Notes under the pieces: generated by a model | Told to the model about the DNA's origin: nothing | Databases searched by the model: none | The model's input: only the letters and a program-made list of their open reading frames with translations | In this document: positions 21,692-31,500 of the stretch, piece by piece | How the letters are laid out: every line of letters begins with the position of its first letter | Position numbering within the stretch: position 1 is the stretch's first letter | Translations under genes and position numbers: made by a program | NCBI GenBank assembly: GCA_963792875.1 | Contig: CAWBXV010000006.1 | Span: 310,001 to 374,000, forward strand | Reading direction: 5' to 3' | From: JAHEGP01 sp963792875 | Lineage (GTDB): Bacteria > Pseudomonadota > Gammaproteobacteria > Pseudomonadales > JAHEGP01 | Length of the DNA: 64,000 bases

Positions 21692-22753
21692 ATGAGTGAT
21701 CTCAAGAACGACCGCTTTCTGCGGGCACTGCAGCGCCAGCCCGTCGATGTGACGCCGGTCTGGATGATGCGTCAGGCGGGGCGCTATCTGCCGGAATATC
21801 GCGCGACGCGGCAGCGTGCCGGGGACTTCATGGCCCTGTGCGGCAATCCCCAGCTGGCCTGTGAGGTCACGCTGCAGCCACTGGAGCGCTTCCCGCTCGA
21901 CGCGGCCATCCTCTTCTCGGATATCCTCACGGTGCCGGATGCCATGGGCCTGGGGCTCTATTTTTCCGAGGGTGAGGGCCCCCGCTTCCGCAAGCCGGTG
22001 CGCACGCCGGCCGACATCGAAGCGCTGCCGGTGCCCGACGCCCAGCGTGACCTGGGCTATGTCATGGATGCGGTCAGCCTGATCCGGCGGGAGCTGGCCG
22101 GTCGGGTGCCGCTGATCGGCTTTGCCGGAAGCCCATGGACGCTGGCGACCTATATGGTCGAGGGTGGATCGAGCAAGGACTTCCGCCGCGTCAAGACCCT
22201 GGCGTTCGACCAGCCCGAGGCCATGCACCTGCTGCTCGACAAACTGGCCCAGGCGGTCACCGGCTACCTCAATGGGCAGATCCGGGCCGGCGCGCAGGCG
22301 ATTCAGATATTCGATACCTGGGGCGGCGTGCTCTCCACGCCGGCCTATCAGGAATTCTCCCTGGACTATATGACCCGCATTCTGCGCGGGCTGGAGCGCG
22401 AGAGCGAGGGCCGCACGGTGCCGGTCATCCTGTTCACGAAGCAGGGCGGGCAATGGCTGGAGCTGATCGCCGCTTCGGGTTGCGATTGCCTGGGGCTGGA
22501 TTGGACCACGGAGATCGGCCACGCGCGCCAGCGCGTCGGCGGCACCGTAGCGCTGCAGGGCAACATGGACCCGGCCATGCTGTACGCCTCACCGGCGCGC
22601 ATTCGCCAGGAGGTGGGGCGCATCCTGGCAAGCTATGGCGGCGGCAACGGCCACGTGTTCAATCTTGGTCATGGCATTACCCCCGAGGTCGATCCCGAGC
22701 ATGCCAGGGCGTTCATCGAGGCCGTGCACGAACTCTCGGTTGCCTACCACTGA
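21692..22753 (+). CDS. hemE: Uroporphyrinogen III decarboxylase
   Basis: Removes four acetate carboxyls from uroporphyrinogen III to give coproporphyrinogen III in haem synthesis. The product is 353 aa. The N-terminal signature PVWMMRQAGRYLPEYR binds the substrate carboxylates, FSDILTVPDAMGLGL holds the catalytic aspartate, and GFAGSPWTLATYMVEG is the second family signature. The C-terminal NLGHGI motif is present. ATG 21692 follows GGGCAGGG; an upstream ATG at 21680 is in frame. It follows gltD by 35 bp, as in Pseudomonas. Confidence 0.97.
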   Translation: MSDLKNDRFLRALQRQPVDVTPVWMMRQAGRYLPEYRATRQRAGDFMALCGNPQLACEVTLQPLERFPLDAAILFSDILTVPDAMGLGLYFSEGEGPRFRKPVRTPADIEALPVPDAQRDLGYVMDAVSLIRRELAGRVPLIGFAGSPWTLATYMVEGGSSKDFRRVKTLAFDQPEAMHLLLDKLAQAVTGYLNGQIRAGAQAIQIFDTWGGVLSTPAYQEFSLDYMTRILRGLERESEGRTVPVILFTKQGGQWLELIAASGCDCLGLDWTTEIGHARQRVGGTVALQGNMDPAMLYASPARIRQEVGRILASYGGGNGHVFNLGHGITPEVDPEHARAFIEAVHELSVAYH

Positions 22754-22757
22754 GCCC

Positions 22758-22775
22758 GGGGCCATGACCGGCCCC
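22758..22775 (+). terminator. GC hairpin between convergent hemE and acyltransferase gene
   Basis: GGGGCC-atgacc-GGCCCC at 22758-22775, a 6-bp perfect stem in the 33-bp gap between two converging genes. No T-run on either side, so a weak or Rho-aided bidirectional terminator at best. Confidence 0.3.
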
Positions 22776-22786
22776 CTGGCGATCCC

Positions 22787-23704
22787 TCAATAGACCTTGG
22801 CGGCTCCCGGCGGGCGGCTCTTGAAGCGGCGGTGCACCCACATATACTGCTCCGGATAGCGGCGCAGCTGCTCTTCCAGTTGGCGATTGAAGGCGGTCGC
22901 GTCGGCTTCGAAATCCTCTCCGGTGAAGCCCTCCAACGGGTAGATGGCGAGCTGATAGCGGGCGTCCGGGGTGCGGTGATAGGAGCAGGCCAGCACTACC
23001 GCATCGCTCTTGCTCGCCATGCGGGTGGGCGCCTTGATGACGGCGGCCGGCACGCCAAAAAAGGGCACGAATACGGAGTGTTTGGCGCCGTAGTCCTGGT
23101 CCGGGGGATACCAGAGCGCCCGCTTCTGCGCCAGGCTGCGGTAGACGCCGCGCATGTCGTCCTGTGCAATCGTGCGCCCGCCCTTGAGGTAGTGCCTGCG
23201 GCCCTGAGTCATCATATATTCGATCACCGGGTTCTTCTGGCGCCGATAGATGACGTCGAATTCGGCAAAGTTGCCCAGCAGGGTGCCGGCGATGTCCAGC
23301 GTCGTGTAGTGAGCGCCCAGCATCAGCGCCGCACGTCCCTCCCTGCGGGCCTGTTCCAGGTACTCGACCCCTTCCAGGGTAACGCGCGGCAGCAGTCGCC
23401 CGGGTGCCATCAGCCAGGCCGCCGCGGTCTCCATGAGGCCCATGCCCTGGGCCTCGAAAGTCTCTCTCAGCAGCCGCCTGTGTCCTGCCTCGTCCAGCTC
23501 CGGAAAGCACAGCCTGAGGTTTACATCGGCGATGTGTCGGCGCCTTCTGCCAACGACCATGAAGATGCGCCCCAGCAGGCGCCCCAGCGCCAGCTGGGTG
23601 GTGAAGGGCAGCAGCGTCAACAGTTTCAACAGGCCCAGCAGCAGCCAGCTGGGCCAGAGGCTCGGATGGTAGAGCGGGCGGGTTGGCGTGGGCAAGGTCG
23701 GCAC
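22787..23704 (-). CDS. Lipid A biosynthesis acyltransferase family protein (LpxL/HtrB-like)
   Basis: Membrane-bound late acyltransferase that adds a secondary acyl chain to Kdo2-lipid IVA, or a related lysophospholipid acyltransferase. The product is 305 aa. An N-terminal hydrophobic helix (LLLGLLKLLTLLPFTTQLAL) precedes the HX4D catalytic motif GAHYTTLDIAGTLL. Family motifs VIYRRQKNP and AQDDMRGVYRSL follow, then WYPPDQDYGAKHSVFVPFFG, the LpxL-type motif in which Gly-Pro-Asp-Gln is more usual. The C-terminal PEQYMWVHRRFKSRP matches the family ending. The start is a GTG at 23704 without an obvious ribosome site, so the true start may differ. LpxL versus another paralogue cannot be settled here. 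Confidence 0.88.
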   Translation of the reverse strand: MPTLPTPTRPLYHPSLWPSWLLLGLLKLLTLLPFTTQLALGRLLGRIFMVVGRRRRHIADVNLRLCFPELDEAGHRRLLRETFEAQGMGLMETAAAWLMAPGRLLPRVTLEGVEYLEQARREGRAALMLGAHYTTLDIAGTLLGNFAEFDVIYRRQKNPVIEYMMTQGRRHYLKGGRTIAQDDMRGVYRSLAQKRALWYPPDQDYGAKHSVFVPFFGVPAAVIKAPTRMASKSDAVVLACSYHRTPDARYQLAIYPLEGFTGEDFEADATAFNRQLEEQLRRYPEQYMWVHRRFKSRPPGAAKVY

Positions 23705-23807
23705 CCCTTGGCGCGGGTTGGGTTGCCCTCATTCTAGCATCGTGGCGACGCCTGTCGGGCGGCTAATCCGCCTGGAAACCGCTGCTGCATGCCTCCCGGC
23801 ACGCGCC

Positions 23808-23837
23808 TTGCCGCTGCCTCCTCATCAGCCGTATAAT
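23808..23837 (+). promoter_or_regulatory. Probable sigma-70 promoter of ribA
   Basis: TTGCCG at 23808-23813, 18-bp spacer, and a perfect TATAAT at 23832-23837, about 110 bp before the ribA start, in the gap between the divergent acyltransferase and ribA genes. GGGGCCCC follows directly at the likely start of transcription. No FMN-riboswitch-like fold was recognised in the leader. Confidence 0.6.
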
Positions 23838-23945
23838 CGGGGCCCCGGTCGGGACTTGGCAGCAGACGCCAGCGCGTCTGCTGATGCCGTCCAGCCGGTC
23901 TGTTCACGGGTTGTCACTCCGCGTACCAGCTGGAGCAATTTTCTG

Positions 23946-24536
23946 GTGTCTATCCGCTATATTGAAACGGCCAAGCTGCCTACTCCCTGGGCCGTGTTTG
24001 ATATGCATGGGTTCGAAGATGCCGAACATGACAAGGAGCACCTGCTGCTGACTTTGGGCGACGTGGCCGGGCTCGAACCCGTGCTCGTGCGCCTGCACTC
24101 CGAGTGCCTCACCGGCGACGCCCTGTTCAGCATGCGCTGCGACTGCGGCTCGCAGCTGCAGGCGGCCCTGGAGCGCATTGCCGAAGCGGGCAGGGGGGCT
24201 CTTCTGTATCTGCGCCAGGAGGGCCGCGGGATCGGCCTGCTCAACAAGATCAGGGCCTACAGCCTGCAGGACCGCGGTGCCGATACGGTCGAGGCCAACG
24301 AAACGCTGGGTTTTGGTGCCGACATGCGCGATTACAGTATGTGCAGGACCATGCTGCAGCACGTGCGGATAGAGCGCATCCGACTGCTCACCAACAACCC
24401 CCGCAAGGTCGCAGCTCTCGTCGAGCAGGGCTTTGAGGTGGTTGAGCGCATGCCGCTGCGCACCGGTGAGAATCCCCACAACGCGCGCTATCTTGCCACC
24501 AAGGCCGGCAAGCTCGGCCACCTGATGCGGGACTGA
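23946..24536 (+). CDS. ribA: GTP cyclohydrolase II
   Basis: First committed step of riboflavin synthesis: opens the imidazole ring of GTP and releases formate and pyrophosphate. The 196-aa monofunctional protein has no DHBP synthase domain. It shows the zinc site CLTGDALFSMRCDCGSQL (three cysteines), the GTP-binding region LYLRQEGRGIGLLNKI and the C-terminal LLTNNPRKVAALVEQGFEV. I place the start at the GTG at 23946 (VSIRYIETAKLPTPW), where similarity to the family begins; the open frame extends upstream to 23688 but that stretch does not look coding. It converges on dxs. Confidence 0.95.
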   Translation: MSIRYIETAKLPTPWAVFDMHGFEDAEHDKEHLLLTLGDVAGLEPVLVRLHSECLTGDALFSMRCDCGSQLQAALERIAEAGRGALLYLRQEGRGIGLLNKIRAYSLQDRGADTVEANETLGFGADMRDYSMCRTMLQHVRIERIRLLTNNPRKVAALVEQGFEVVERMPLRTGENPHNARYLATKAGKLGHLMRD

Positions 24537-24551
24537 CGCGGGTCTCCCGCG

Positions 24552-26507
24552 CTATTTTCCCACGGTGCCGTGCGGCGCCTTCACCATTCTGATGACTTCC
24601 GCCTGCTGGATGCCGTCGAGCTGCTGCATGCGCGCCGTGATGGACTGTTCGATGCCGTCGGTGCCCAGGCCCACGCTGGCCCGCAGCAGGTCGAGTTTGC
24701 CGTGGCCCAGAAAGGCATCCGGCAGCCCCAGGTTGAGGACGGGCTTGAGGATGCCCCGGCTCGCCAGGTACTCGTTGACGGCACTGCCCGCGCCGCCCGC
24801 GACGGCGTTGTCCTCGAGGGTGACGATCAGGTCGTGATCGGCTGAGAGCCGGTCGATGAGCTCGCCGTCGAGAGGCTTGATGAAGCGCATATCGGCGACG
24901 CTGGCATCGAGCCGCTCGGCGCAGTTCAACGCGCTGTGGAGCAGAGTGCCGAATGACAGGATGGCGATGCGCTGGCCCTGCCTGCACAGCACTCCGCGGC
25001 CCAGGGGCAGCGCCGCCATGGCCGGTGCCGGCTGCACGCCCGGGCCGGTGCCGCGAGGATAGCGCACCGCGGCCGGGCCGCGGTGCACGAAGCCGGTGTA
25101 GAGCATCTGGCGGCACAGGTTTTCGTCGCTGGGCGCCATGATCACCATATTGGGCACGCAGCGCAGGTAGCTGAGGTCGAAGCTGCCGGCGTGGGTGGCG
25201 CCATCCTCCCCGACCAGGCCGGCGCGGTCGATGGCAAAGACCACGTCGAGATTCTGCAGGGCGATGTCGTGGATGAGCTGATCGTACGCCCGCTGCAGAA
25301 ACGTGCTGTAGATGGCGACCACCGGTTTGAGGCCGTCACAGGCCATGCCCGCCGCCAGCGTGAGCGCGTGCTGTTCGGCGATGGCGACATCGTAATAGCG
25401 CTCGGGAAACTGCCTGGCGAAGCTCACCATGCCTGAGCCTTCGCACATCGCCGGGGTGATGCCCACCAGTCTGGGTTCGATCAGCGCCATGTCGCACAGC
25501 CACTGGCCGAAGATATCCTGATACTTGGGCTTGCCCGGCTGCTGCACCGGCACGGGCGCCTTCGGTTTGGCCTCTATCTTGTTGATGGCGTGGTAGCCTA
25601 CCGGGTCGGCCTCGGCCGGCGCGAAGCCCTTGCCCTTGGTGGTGATGATGTGCAGTAGCTGAGGTCCGGAAAACTCGCGCATATTGCGCAGCGTGTTGAC
25701 CAGTTCGTTAACGTCATGGCCATCGATGGGGCCGATGTAGTTCCAGCCCAGCTCCTCAAAGAGGGTTCCCGGCGCCACCATGCCCTTCATGTACTCTTCG
25801 GTCTTGCGGGCGATGGCCCATCCCTTGGGGATCTTCGCGAGCACCGTCTTGCCGCCTTCACGCAGGCCGGTATAGAACTTGCTGGCCCACAGGCGCGAAA
25901 AATAGGTGTTCAGTCCCCCCAGATTGCGCGAGATGGACATCTGGTTGTCGTTGAGTACGACCAGCATGTCGGCGCCGGTATGGGCGGCGTGATTGAGGGC
26001 TTCGAATGCCATGCCGGCGGTCATGGCGCCGTCACCGATGATGGCGGCGATGCGGCGGTCGTGGCCCAGGGTCGCCGCGCTGAGCGCCATGCCCAGTGCG
26101 GCGCTGATGCTGGTGCTGGAGTGCCCTACGCCGAAGGTGTCATATTCGCTCTCACAGCGCTTGTTGAAGCCCGACAGGCCGCCGGCCTGGCGAATGGTCA
26201 GCATCTGTTCGCGGCGGCCGGTGAGGATTTTGTGCGGATAGGACTGGTGTCCGACATCCCACACCAGGCGGTCATCGGGGGTGTGGTACACATAGTGCAG
26301 TGCGACCGTGAGCTCCACCACGCCCAGCCCTGCACCGAAGTGTCCGCCCGTCTGACCGACGCAATACAGGAGGTATTCGCGCAGCTCATCCACCACGATG
26401 GGCAGGGCGTCCTCCGGCAGCTGCCGCAGATCCCTCGGGCTGTCAATTTTGTCGAGATAGGGCGTGTGTGGACGCCGCGCGGGAATCTCGTGGAACAATC
26501 TGGCCAT
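24552..26507 (-). CDS. dxs: 1-deoxy-D-xylulose-5-phosphate synthase
   Basis: Thiamine-diphosphate enzyme that condenses pyruvate and glyceraldehyde 3-phosphate at the entry of the MEP isoprenoid pathway. The product is 651 aa. The N-terminal domain contains GGHFGAGLGVVELTVALHYV and WDVGHQSYPHKILTGR. The ThDP motif GDGAMTAGMAFEALNHA leads to NDNQMSIS, which completes the cofactor site. The transketolase-like middle domain carries AEQHALTLAAGMA and AYDQLIHDIALQ. The ATG at 26507 (MARLFHEIPARRPHTP) is preferred over 26549. Last gene of the xseB-ispA-dxs operon, 64 bp after ispA. Confidence 0.96.
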   Translation of the reverse strand: MARLFHEIPARRPHTPYLDKIDSPRDLRQLPEDALPIVVDELREYLLYCVGQTGGHFGAGLGVVELTVALHYVYHTPDDRLVWDVGHQSYPHKILTGRREQMLTIRQAGGLSGFNKRCESEYDTFGVGHSSTSISAALGMALSAATLGHDRRIAAIIGDGAMTAGMAFEALNHAAHTGADMLVVLNDNQMSISRNLGGLNTYFSRLWASKFYTGLREGGKTVLAKIPKGWAIARKTEEYMKGMVAPGTLFEELGWNYIGPIDGHDVNELVNTLRNMREFSGPQLLHIITTKGKGFAPAEADPVGYHAINKIEAKPKAPVPVQQPGKPKYQDIFGQWLCDMALIEPRLVGITPAMCEGSGMVSFARQFPERYYDVAIAEQHALTLAAGMACDGLKPVVAIYSTFLQRAYDQLIHDIALQNLDVVFAIDRAGLVGEDGATHAGSFDLSYLRCVPNMVIMAPSDENLCRQMLYTGFVHRGPAAVRYPRGTGPGVQPAPAMAALPLGRGVLCRQGQRIAILSFGTLLHSALNCAERLDASVADMRFIKPLDGELIDRLSADHDLIVTLEDNAVAGGAGSAVNEYLASRGILKPVLNLGLPDAFLGHGKLDLLRASVGLGTDGIEQSITARMQQLDGIQQAEVIRMVKAPHGTVGK

Positions 26508-26571
26508 GCGCTGTCGGCTCCCCCGGCAATATCTGCCGATTTTACCCAAAAGTGGTCAATTAATCTCCACG

Positions 26572-27492
26572 TTAATGGCCCCGCGTGACGACGTAACGGG
26601 CCAGTTCGCGCAGCTGGATGGCGCGCTCCCCCAGCGGCTCGAGAGCGACCAGAGCCTCGGCGTACAGCTGGTTCAGGTGGTCGCGCGACGCCTGCACACC
26701 CAGCAGGGCGGGATAGGTCATCTTGTCGTTGGCCAGATCAGAACCCTGGCGCTTGCCCAGGTCGCCGGTGCTGGCTTCGATGTCCAGCAGGTCATCCTTG
26801 ACCTGAAACGCCAGGCCGATCGCGCGCCCGTAGCGATCGAGCAGCCGCCGGGTGCCGGGGTCGGCATCGGCGGCGATGGCGCCCATGGCGATGGCGGCCC
26901 GGATCAGCGCGCCGGTCTTCAGCAGGTGGATGGTCTGCAGCAGCTCGATGGCGGCGGGATGTGCGCCGCTGCGCATATCGACGTATTGTCCGCCCACCAT
27001 GCCCCGCGCGCCCGCCGCCGCCGCCAGCGCCTTGACCAGCGCGATGCGCCGCCGGGCGTCGATATCGGGGCAGTCGGCCAGCAGCTCGAAGGCCAGCGCC
27101 TGCAGGGCGTCGCCGGCCAGGATGGCGGTGACCTCGTCGTAGGCTTTGTGGCAGCTGGGCTGGCCGCGCCTGAGATCGTCGTCGTCCATGGCCGGGAGGT
27201 CGTCGTGCACCAGCGAGTACGCGTGCAGGCACTCCACGCTGGCGGCGATGTGATCGGCCGCGCTGGCGCTGCTGGCACCCCCGGCGGCTTCGGCGCTGGC
27301 ATAGACCAGTGTCGCCCGCACGCGCTTGCCGCCGCCGAGCAGACTGTAGCGCATGGCGTCGTGCAGGACGGCGCGCGGGCGGATGCTGTCGAGGTCGGCG
27401 TATTCCGACGGGTGCGGCGCGCAGGCGGCCTGCAGGACCGGTGCGATGCGTCGCTGGCAATGGGCCAGGAACTGCAGAAACTCAGCGTTCAT
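26572..27492 (-). CDS. ispA: Farnesyl diphosphate synthase (short-chain polyprenyl synthetase)
   Basis: Adds isopentenyl diphosphate to DMAPP and GPP to make farnesyl diphosphate, precursor of quinone tails and undecaprenyl phosphate. The product is 306 aa. It has the GGGKRVR substrate-binding loop, the first aspartate-rich motif LVHDDLPAMDDDDLRRG with the two-residue bacterial insertion, and the second motif FQVKDDLLDIEASTGDLGK. Its start overlaps the end of xseB by 11 bp, so the two are translationally coupled. dxs follows. Confidence 0.95.
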   Translation of the reverse strand: MNAEFLQFLAHCQRRIAPVLQAACAPHPSEYADLDSIRPRAVLHDAMRYSLLGGGKRVRATLVYASAEAAGGASSASAADHIAASVECLHAYSLVHDDLPAMDDDDLRRGQPSCHKAYDEVTAILAGDALQALAFELLADCPDIDARRRIALVKALAAAAGARGMVGGQYVDMRSGAHPAAIELLQTIHLLKTGALIRAAIAMGAIAADADPGTRRLLDRYGRAIGLAFQVKDDLLDIEASTGDLGKRQGSDLANDKMTYPALLGVQASRDHLNQLYAEALVALEPLGERAIQLRELARYVVTRGH

Positions 27493-27736
27493 CCGGAGGG
27501 GCGGCTTCCTGGTTGAAGTCGACCAGCTCGCTCTGATCGCCCTGCTCCATCAGCAGCTGTACGCGCTGTTCGGCCGCATCGAGCGCAGCCTGGCATTCGC
27601 GCGTCAGCTTGACGCCCTGCTCGAAGGCGGCGAGCGACTCTTCGAGCGACAAATCGCCATCCTCCAGTTGATGTACGATCGCCTCCAGGGCCGCGAGGCT
27701 CTTCTCGAAGTCGATCTTCTTCCTGCTCCGGGACAT
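27482..27736 (-). CDS. xseB: Exodeoxyribonuclease VII small subunit
   Basis: Small helical subunit of the exonuclease that degrades single-stranded DNA from both ends; several copies bind one XseA. The product is 84 aa and reads MSRSRKKIDFEKSLAALEA, with the family core LEDGDLSLEESLAAFEQGVKL and a second helix CQAALDAAEQRVQLL. Typical length is 75-85 aa. The start at 27736 is set by family similarity; the frame continues upstream to 27985. First gene of xseB-ispA-dxs, the common gammaproteobacterial arrangement. Confidence 0.94.
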   Translation of the reverse strand: MSRSRKKIDFEKSLAALEAIVHQLEDGDLSLEESLAAFEQGVKLTRECQAALDAAEQRVQLLMEQGDQSELVDFNQEAAPPDER

Positions 27737-27920
27737 CGGCCGTGGTGCTTCCCTATGTGCTGTGTGGCGGCGAATGATAGCATATTTACCGGGGCCTGCA
27801 CTGGCGGCCCTGGCAGCGTGGCGTCGGGGTGCCGCGCTGGCGCGACGCGTCGTCGGTATGGCATGATGACGGCGTTTGGTGTCCGTCATTACCGGCGCCC
27901 ATTGAGCGAGGCGCAAGCCC

Positions 27921-28505
27921 ATGTATGTCAAACTTATCACCGTGCTGCTGGCAACTGCGCTGGGGGCTGCCTGCGTGGGCATCAAGGTGCGCCCCGAGCA
28001 GGCCGCGCAATTCGCCGCCAGTCAGCAGGCATGGCGCAGCTACCGGTGGCAGGAGCCGCCGCTCGATGCGGCTACCGCGAGCAGCGCCAATCTGGCAGCG
28101 GTCGATGCTGCCGTGCGCGCCCATGCCGAGCGGGTGCTGAACGCGCTCGGTTACCGCCAGGATCCATTGGCTGCGCAGTTTGAGGTCGACTACCGCGTCG
28201 GCGGCGAGACCGAAGTTGGGCTGCCGGGCCCCGCTTCCCCCAATGACTTCAACGAGCAGCTGCTGGCTGGCCCCAATGCGGAGTACGAAGTCAGCAGCCG
28301 GTTCTATACCCACCGTACGCTGGGCTATCACGAGATCACGCATCTGCGTCTGACCTTTTTCGACGTCGCTACGCAGCGCATCGTGTGGGCTGCGACGGCC
28401 AGTCGCCTGGTCGACAACCCGCAGGCGTCGACCGCGAAAGTCGGCCAGCTCATCGGCCAGGCGGTGGACAAGATGCTGGCGGATTTTCCGGTCGCGGCGC
28501 GGTAG
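27921..28505 (+). CDS. DUF4136-type lipoprotein
   Basis: Predicted envelope lipoprotein of unknown function. The product is 194 aa. It starts MYVKLITVLLATALGAACVG, a short signal peptide with lipobox GAAC (cysteine about residue 18). The mature part has the DUF4136 pattern: an aromatic Y-R-W segment near the N-terminus, a paired helix VDAAVRAHAERVLNALGY, a beta hairpin with FEVDYRVGGETE, and the closing LRLTFFDVATQRIVWAATAS followed by a terminal helix. A second DUF4136 protein is encoded at 33191-33730. It is followed by the AsmA-like gene after 17 bp, probably co-transcribed. Confidence 0.75.
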   Translation: MYVKLITVLLATALGAACVGIKVRPEQAAQFAASQQAWRSYRWQEPPLDAATASSANLAAVDAAVRAHAERVLNALGYRQDPLAAQFEVDYRVGGETEVGLPGPASPNDFNEQLLAGPNAEYEVSSRFYTHRTLGYHEITHLRLTFFDVATQRIVWAATASRLVDNPQASTAKVGQLIGQAVDKMLADFPVAAR

Positions 28506-28522
28506 GCTGCGCTTGAGCTGCC

Positions 28523-31500
28523 ATGGTGCGTCGGCGTTGGTGTGCGCTGATTCTGGCGGTGCTGCTGTTTGCGGCCGGTGCCGGGGCGACCTTGCTGTGG
28601 CAGCGCCCGGCCTGGGTGTTCAACCACGTCGCCGGCAGCTGGCTCAACCTCGATGTCTCGGTCGGCGCGATCGAGTGGGCCGTCACTGAAGGGCGGTTGC
28701 TGCTGCATCTGCAGGACGTCGACTACCGGAGTGCGACCCCGGCACCGGCGGTCAGCGTATCACTTGAGCATGTGGCGGTGGATGTCCGCCTGGAGTGGCC
28801 CCGGCGCATCACCATCAGTCAACTGTACCTGTCGGGCGGGCGCGTCGCCATCGTGCAGCGCGATGCCCAGTCGTGGTGGCGGCAAATAGGTGGTGCAACC
28901 AACAGCCAGCCCCGCGGGTCACCGGCCTGGATGGTCCGCCTGCGGGGCGTCTTTCTGGCCGATACCCGGGTGGTGGTAGAGTCGCCGCAACAGACCCATG
29001 AGCTGGTGTTGAATCATGCCTCCAGCGGCGTGAGTCTGCAGGGGCAGCGCTGGTTGCAGCTGCAGGGAGAAGTCGATGGCAACCCGCTGCGCGCCCAGGG
29101 CGAAGTGCTGGATATCGACCAGATCCTGGCGCAGCGTGCGCCCTTTGCGCTGGACTTCGACGTCGATATCGCGGGGCTGCAATTCAGGGCCAAGGGCAAG
29201 CTGGACCTGTTCAATTGGGCCGGCGCTACCCGCGTCAGCCTCGCCGCCGACGCTGCCAGTCTGCCCCGGTTCGCCGCCCTTTTCGACATCGACGTACCCT
29301 ATCTGCACCGGGCCTCCATGCGCGCGTTGCTGACCGATTCGGCCGACGGCTTCCGCCTGGAGGACATCGCCATCGGTCTGCAGACGGACAATATCAGCGT
29401 CGATCTGACCGGGCAGGTGTCGCACCCGCTGCGGGACTGGCGCCCGGAGCTGCAGGTGGCGATCGACATCAAGAGCCTGCAGGCCACGCTGGCCCGCTTC
29501 GGGGTCGATATGCCGGTGGATTTTTCCGTCGACCTGGCCGGCAGGCTGACGCGGCCGGCCGATTTCCTGCAGCTGTCCGCTGCGGACGGCGGCATCACCT
29601 TCAAGGGTTTCGAGGTGCCCGGCGCGCGCCAATTTGGCTTCAGCAATGCCACGATCACGTTGCCCAAAGATGAGCTGCGGGGCTGGGGCGGGCCCTTCGA
29701 ACTGCCGCTGGATATCACCGCGGGTGCGCTGCTGGTCGCCATGGAGTTCGAAGACCAGCTGATGTTTTACGATATCCCGGTGAGCCGGGTGGGCATGGTG
29801 ATCCGCGGCGACGGCATGGACCTCAAGGGCAGGGGCAGCTTCAAGGGTCTGCCCATCGACGTCGCGTTCGGCATGGCGCAGGATTGGGACCAGCTCAAGT
29901 CGACCACGCTGGCCCCGGGCGCCCGCATCCGCATCGACAGCGATTTGACGCGGCCCTATCTGCCGCTCGATGTGGACCTGCACCTTACCGAGGCGACCGC
30001 GCTCAACCGCTGGCTGAGAGTTGCGCTGCCCGAGGCTGCGGCGGTCGATGCCAGCGCCGAAGTACGCATCGCCGAGGACAACACCGTCGCCCTGCGGCGG
30101 CTGCGGGTGAAGGCCGAGGCCGACGGCCGCGTCGAAGTGTTCATGCCCCGCTACGATACCAGCCAGCCCGATCGCGTGGCCGCGCACATCGCTGCCGATA
30201 TTCCCGATACCGGGCGCATGGCGCCGTTTCTGGAGCAGGTCGTCCAATACGTCAACCGCGAGCGCTGGCAGCACATCATGGGCGACCTGTCCACGCGCGC
30301 CGCCGACGCCGCGCCGCCGGACCGGCACCACATCCCCGCCGGGCTGCACGGGGAGTTGACCGCGCAACGGTGGTATGAGGGGCGGCTGAATCTCGACACC
30401 GCCATCGAATACGGTGCCGGCACGTTCGGCGCGAAGGACCTGACGCTGCGGTTCGTAGGGCCGGAGCTGCACCTCGGCGCCGCGGGCGATTTCATCTTCG
30501 CGGACCGAAAACCGGTGGCCGATCTGCAGCTGTCGGCCTTTTTCGGCCGCGGCGCGGTTTTGGACCTGCCGGTACCGCTGGGCCTTAACGGAAGGGTCCG
30601 CTCCAAGGGTGGCACCCTGTTCGCTGAGGATATCGAGCTGCAGAGCGGCAAGTCGGCGCTGCGCCTGAACGCCTCTCTGGCGCAGCCCTTCGGGGCCCGG
30701 CCCCGCCTGGTCGCCAGCGCCATGGTGGATTACTGGCGCATGGGTGAGCTGCTGGATGAACTGGAGAACCCGCTTGCCGGGATCAGGGCGGCGGCCTCCA
30801 AGCCGGCGTCCGGGGGCGGCCAGCCGGGTGCCAGCCTGTTCCCGGATGAGCCGCTCGACCTGGGCTTGCTGGAGCGGCTCGACGCCTATGTGTCGCTGCG
30901 CGGGAGTGAGCTGGATTTTCGCAGCTTCTCGATAAGGGACTGGCAGGTCGATCTGGCGCTGCGCGAGGGTAGCCTGACCGTACAGCCCCTGCGCCTGAAT
31001 ACCCTGGGCGGATCGGTATTTGGCTCGATGGAGCGCGCCCTGAGCGGGGACCAGAGCAACTGGAAAGTCCAGCTGGCCGTGGACGGGCTGGACCTGAGTC
31101 AGCTCAGACAGACGGGCGAGCAGGCGAGCCGCGGCGCGGTGTCAGCCTGGGTCGACCTGAGCTCGCGCGGTGACACGCCGCGGGCGATTGCAGCGAACCT
31201 GCGGGGCCGGGTGTCGCCCTACGCCACCAATCTGACCCTGCACGGTTTCGACCTCGATCGGCTGGTGCCCGATTTTCTGCGGTCGACGCAGCGGGCTCTG
31301 CAGGCTGCCCTGCAGAACCAGGCCGGGGCGGGTGAGCCGGCCCAGGCGCAGACCCGCATCGAGTGCGCGGCGGCCCAGCTGTTGTTCGCGGACGGGCTGC
31401 TGGCGGCCGATCGCTCCATTCATGTGCGCACCCGGTCGTCCACGTTTCTGATCACCTGGCTGCTGGACCTGATCTCTGAGCAGCAGCGCATTCAGATGAC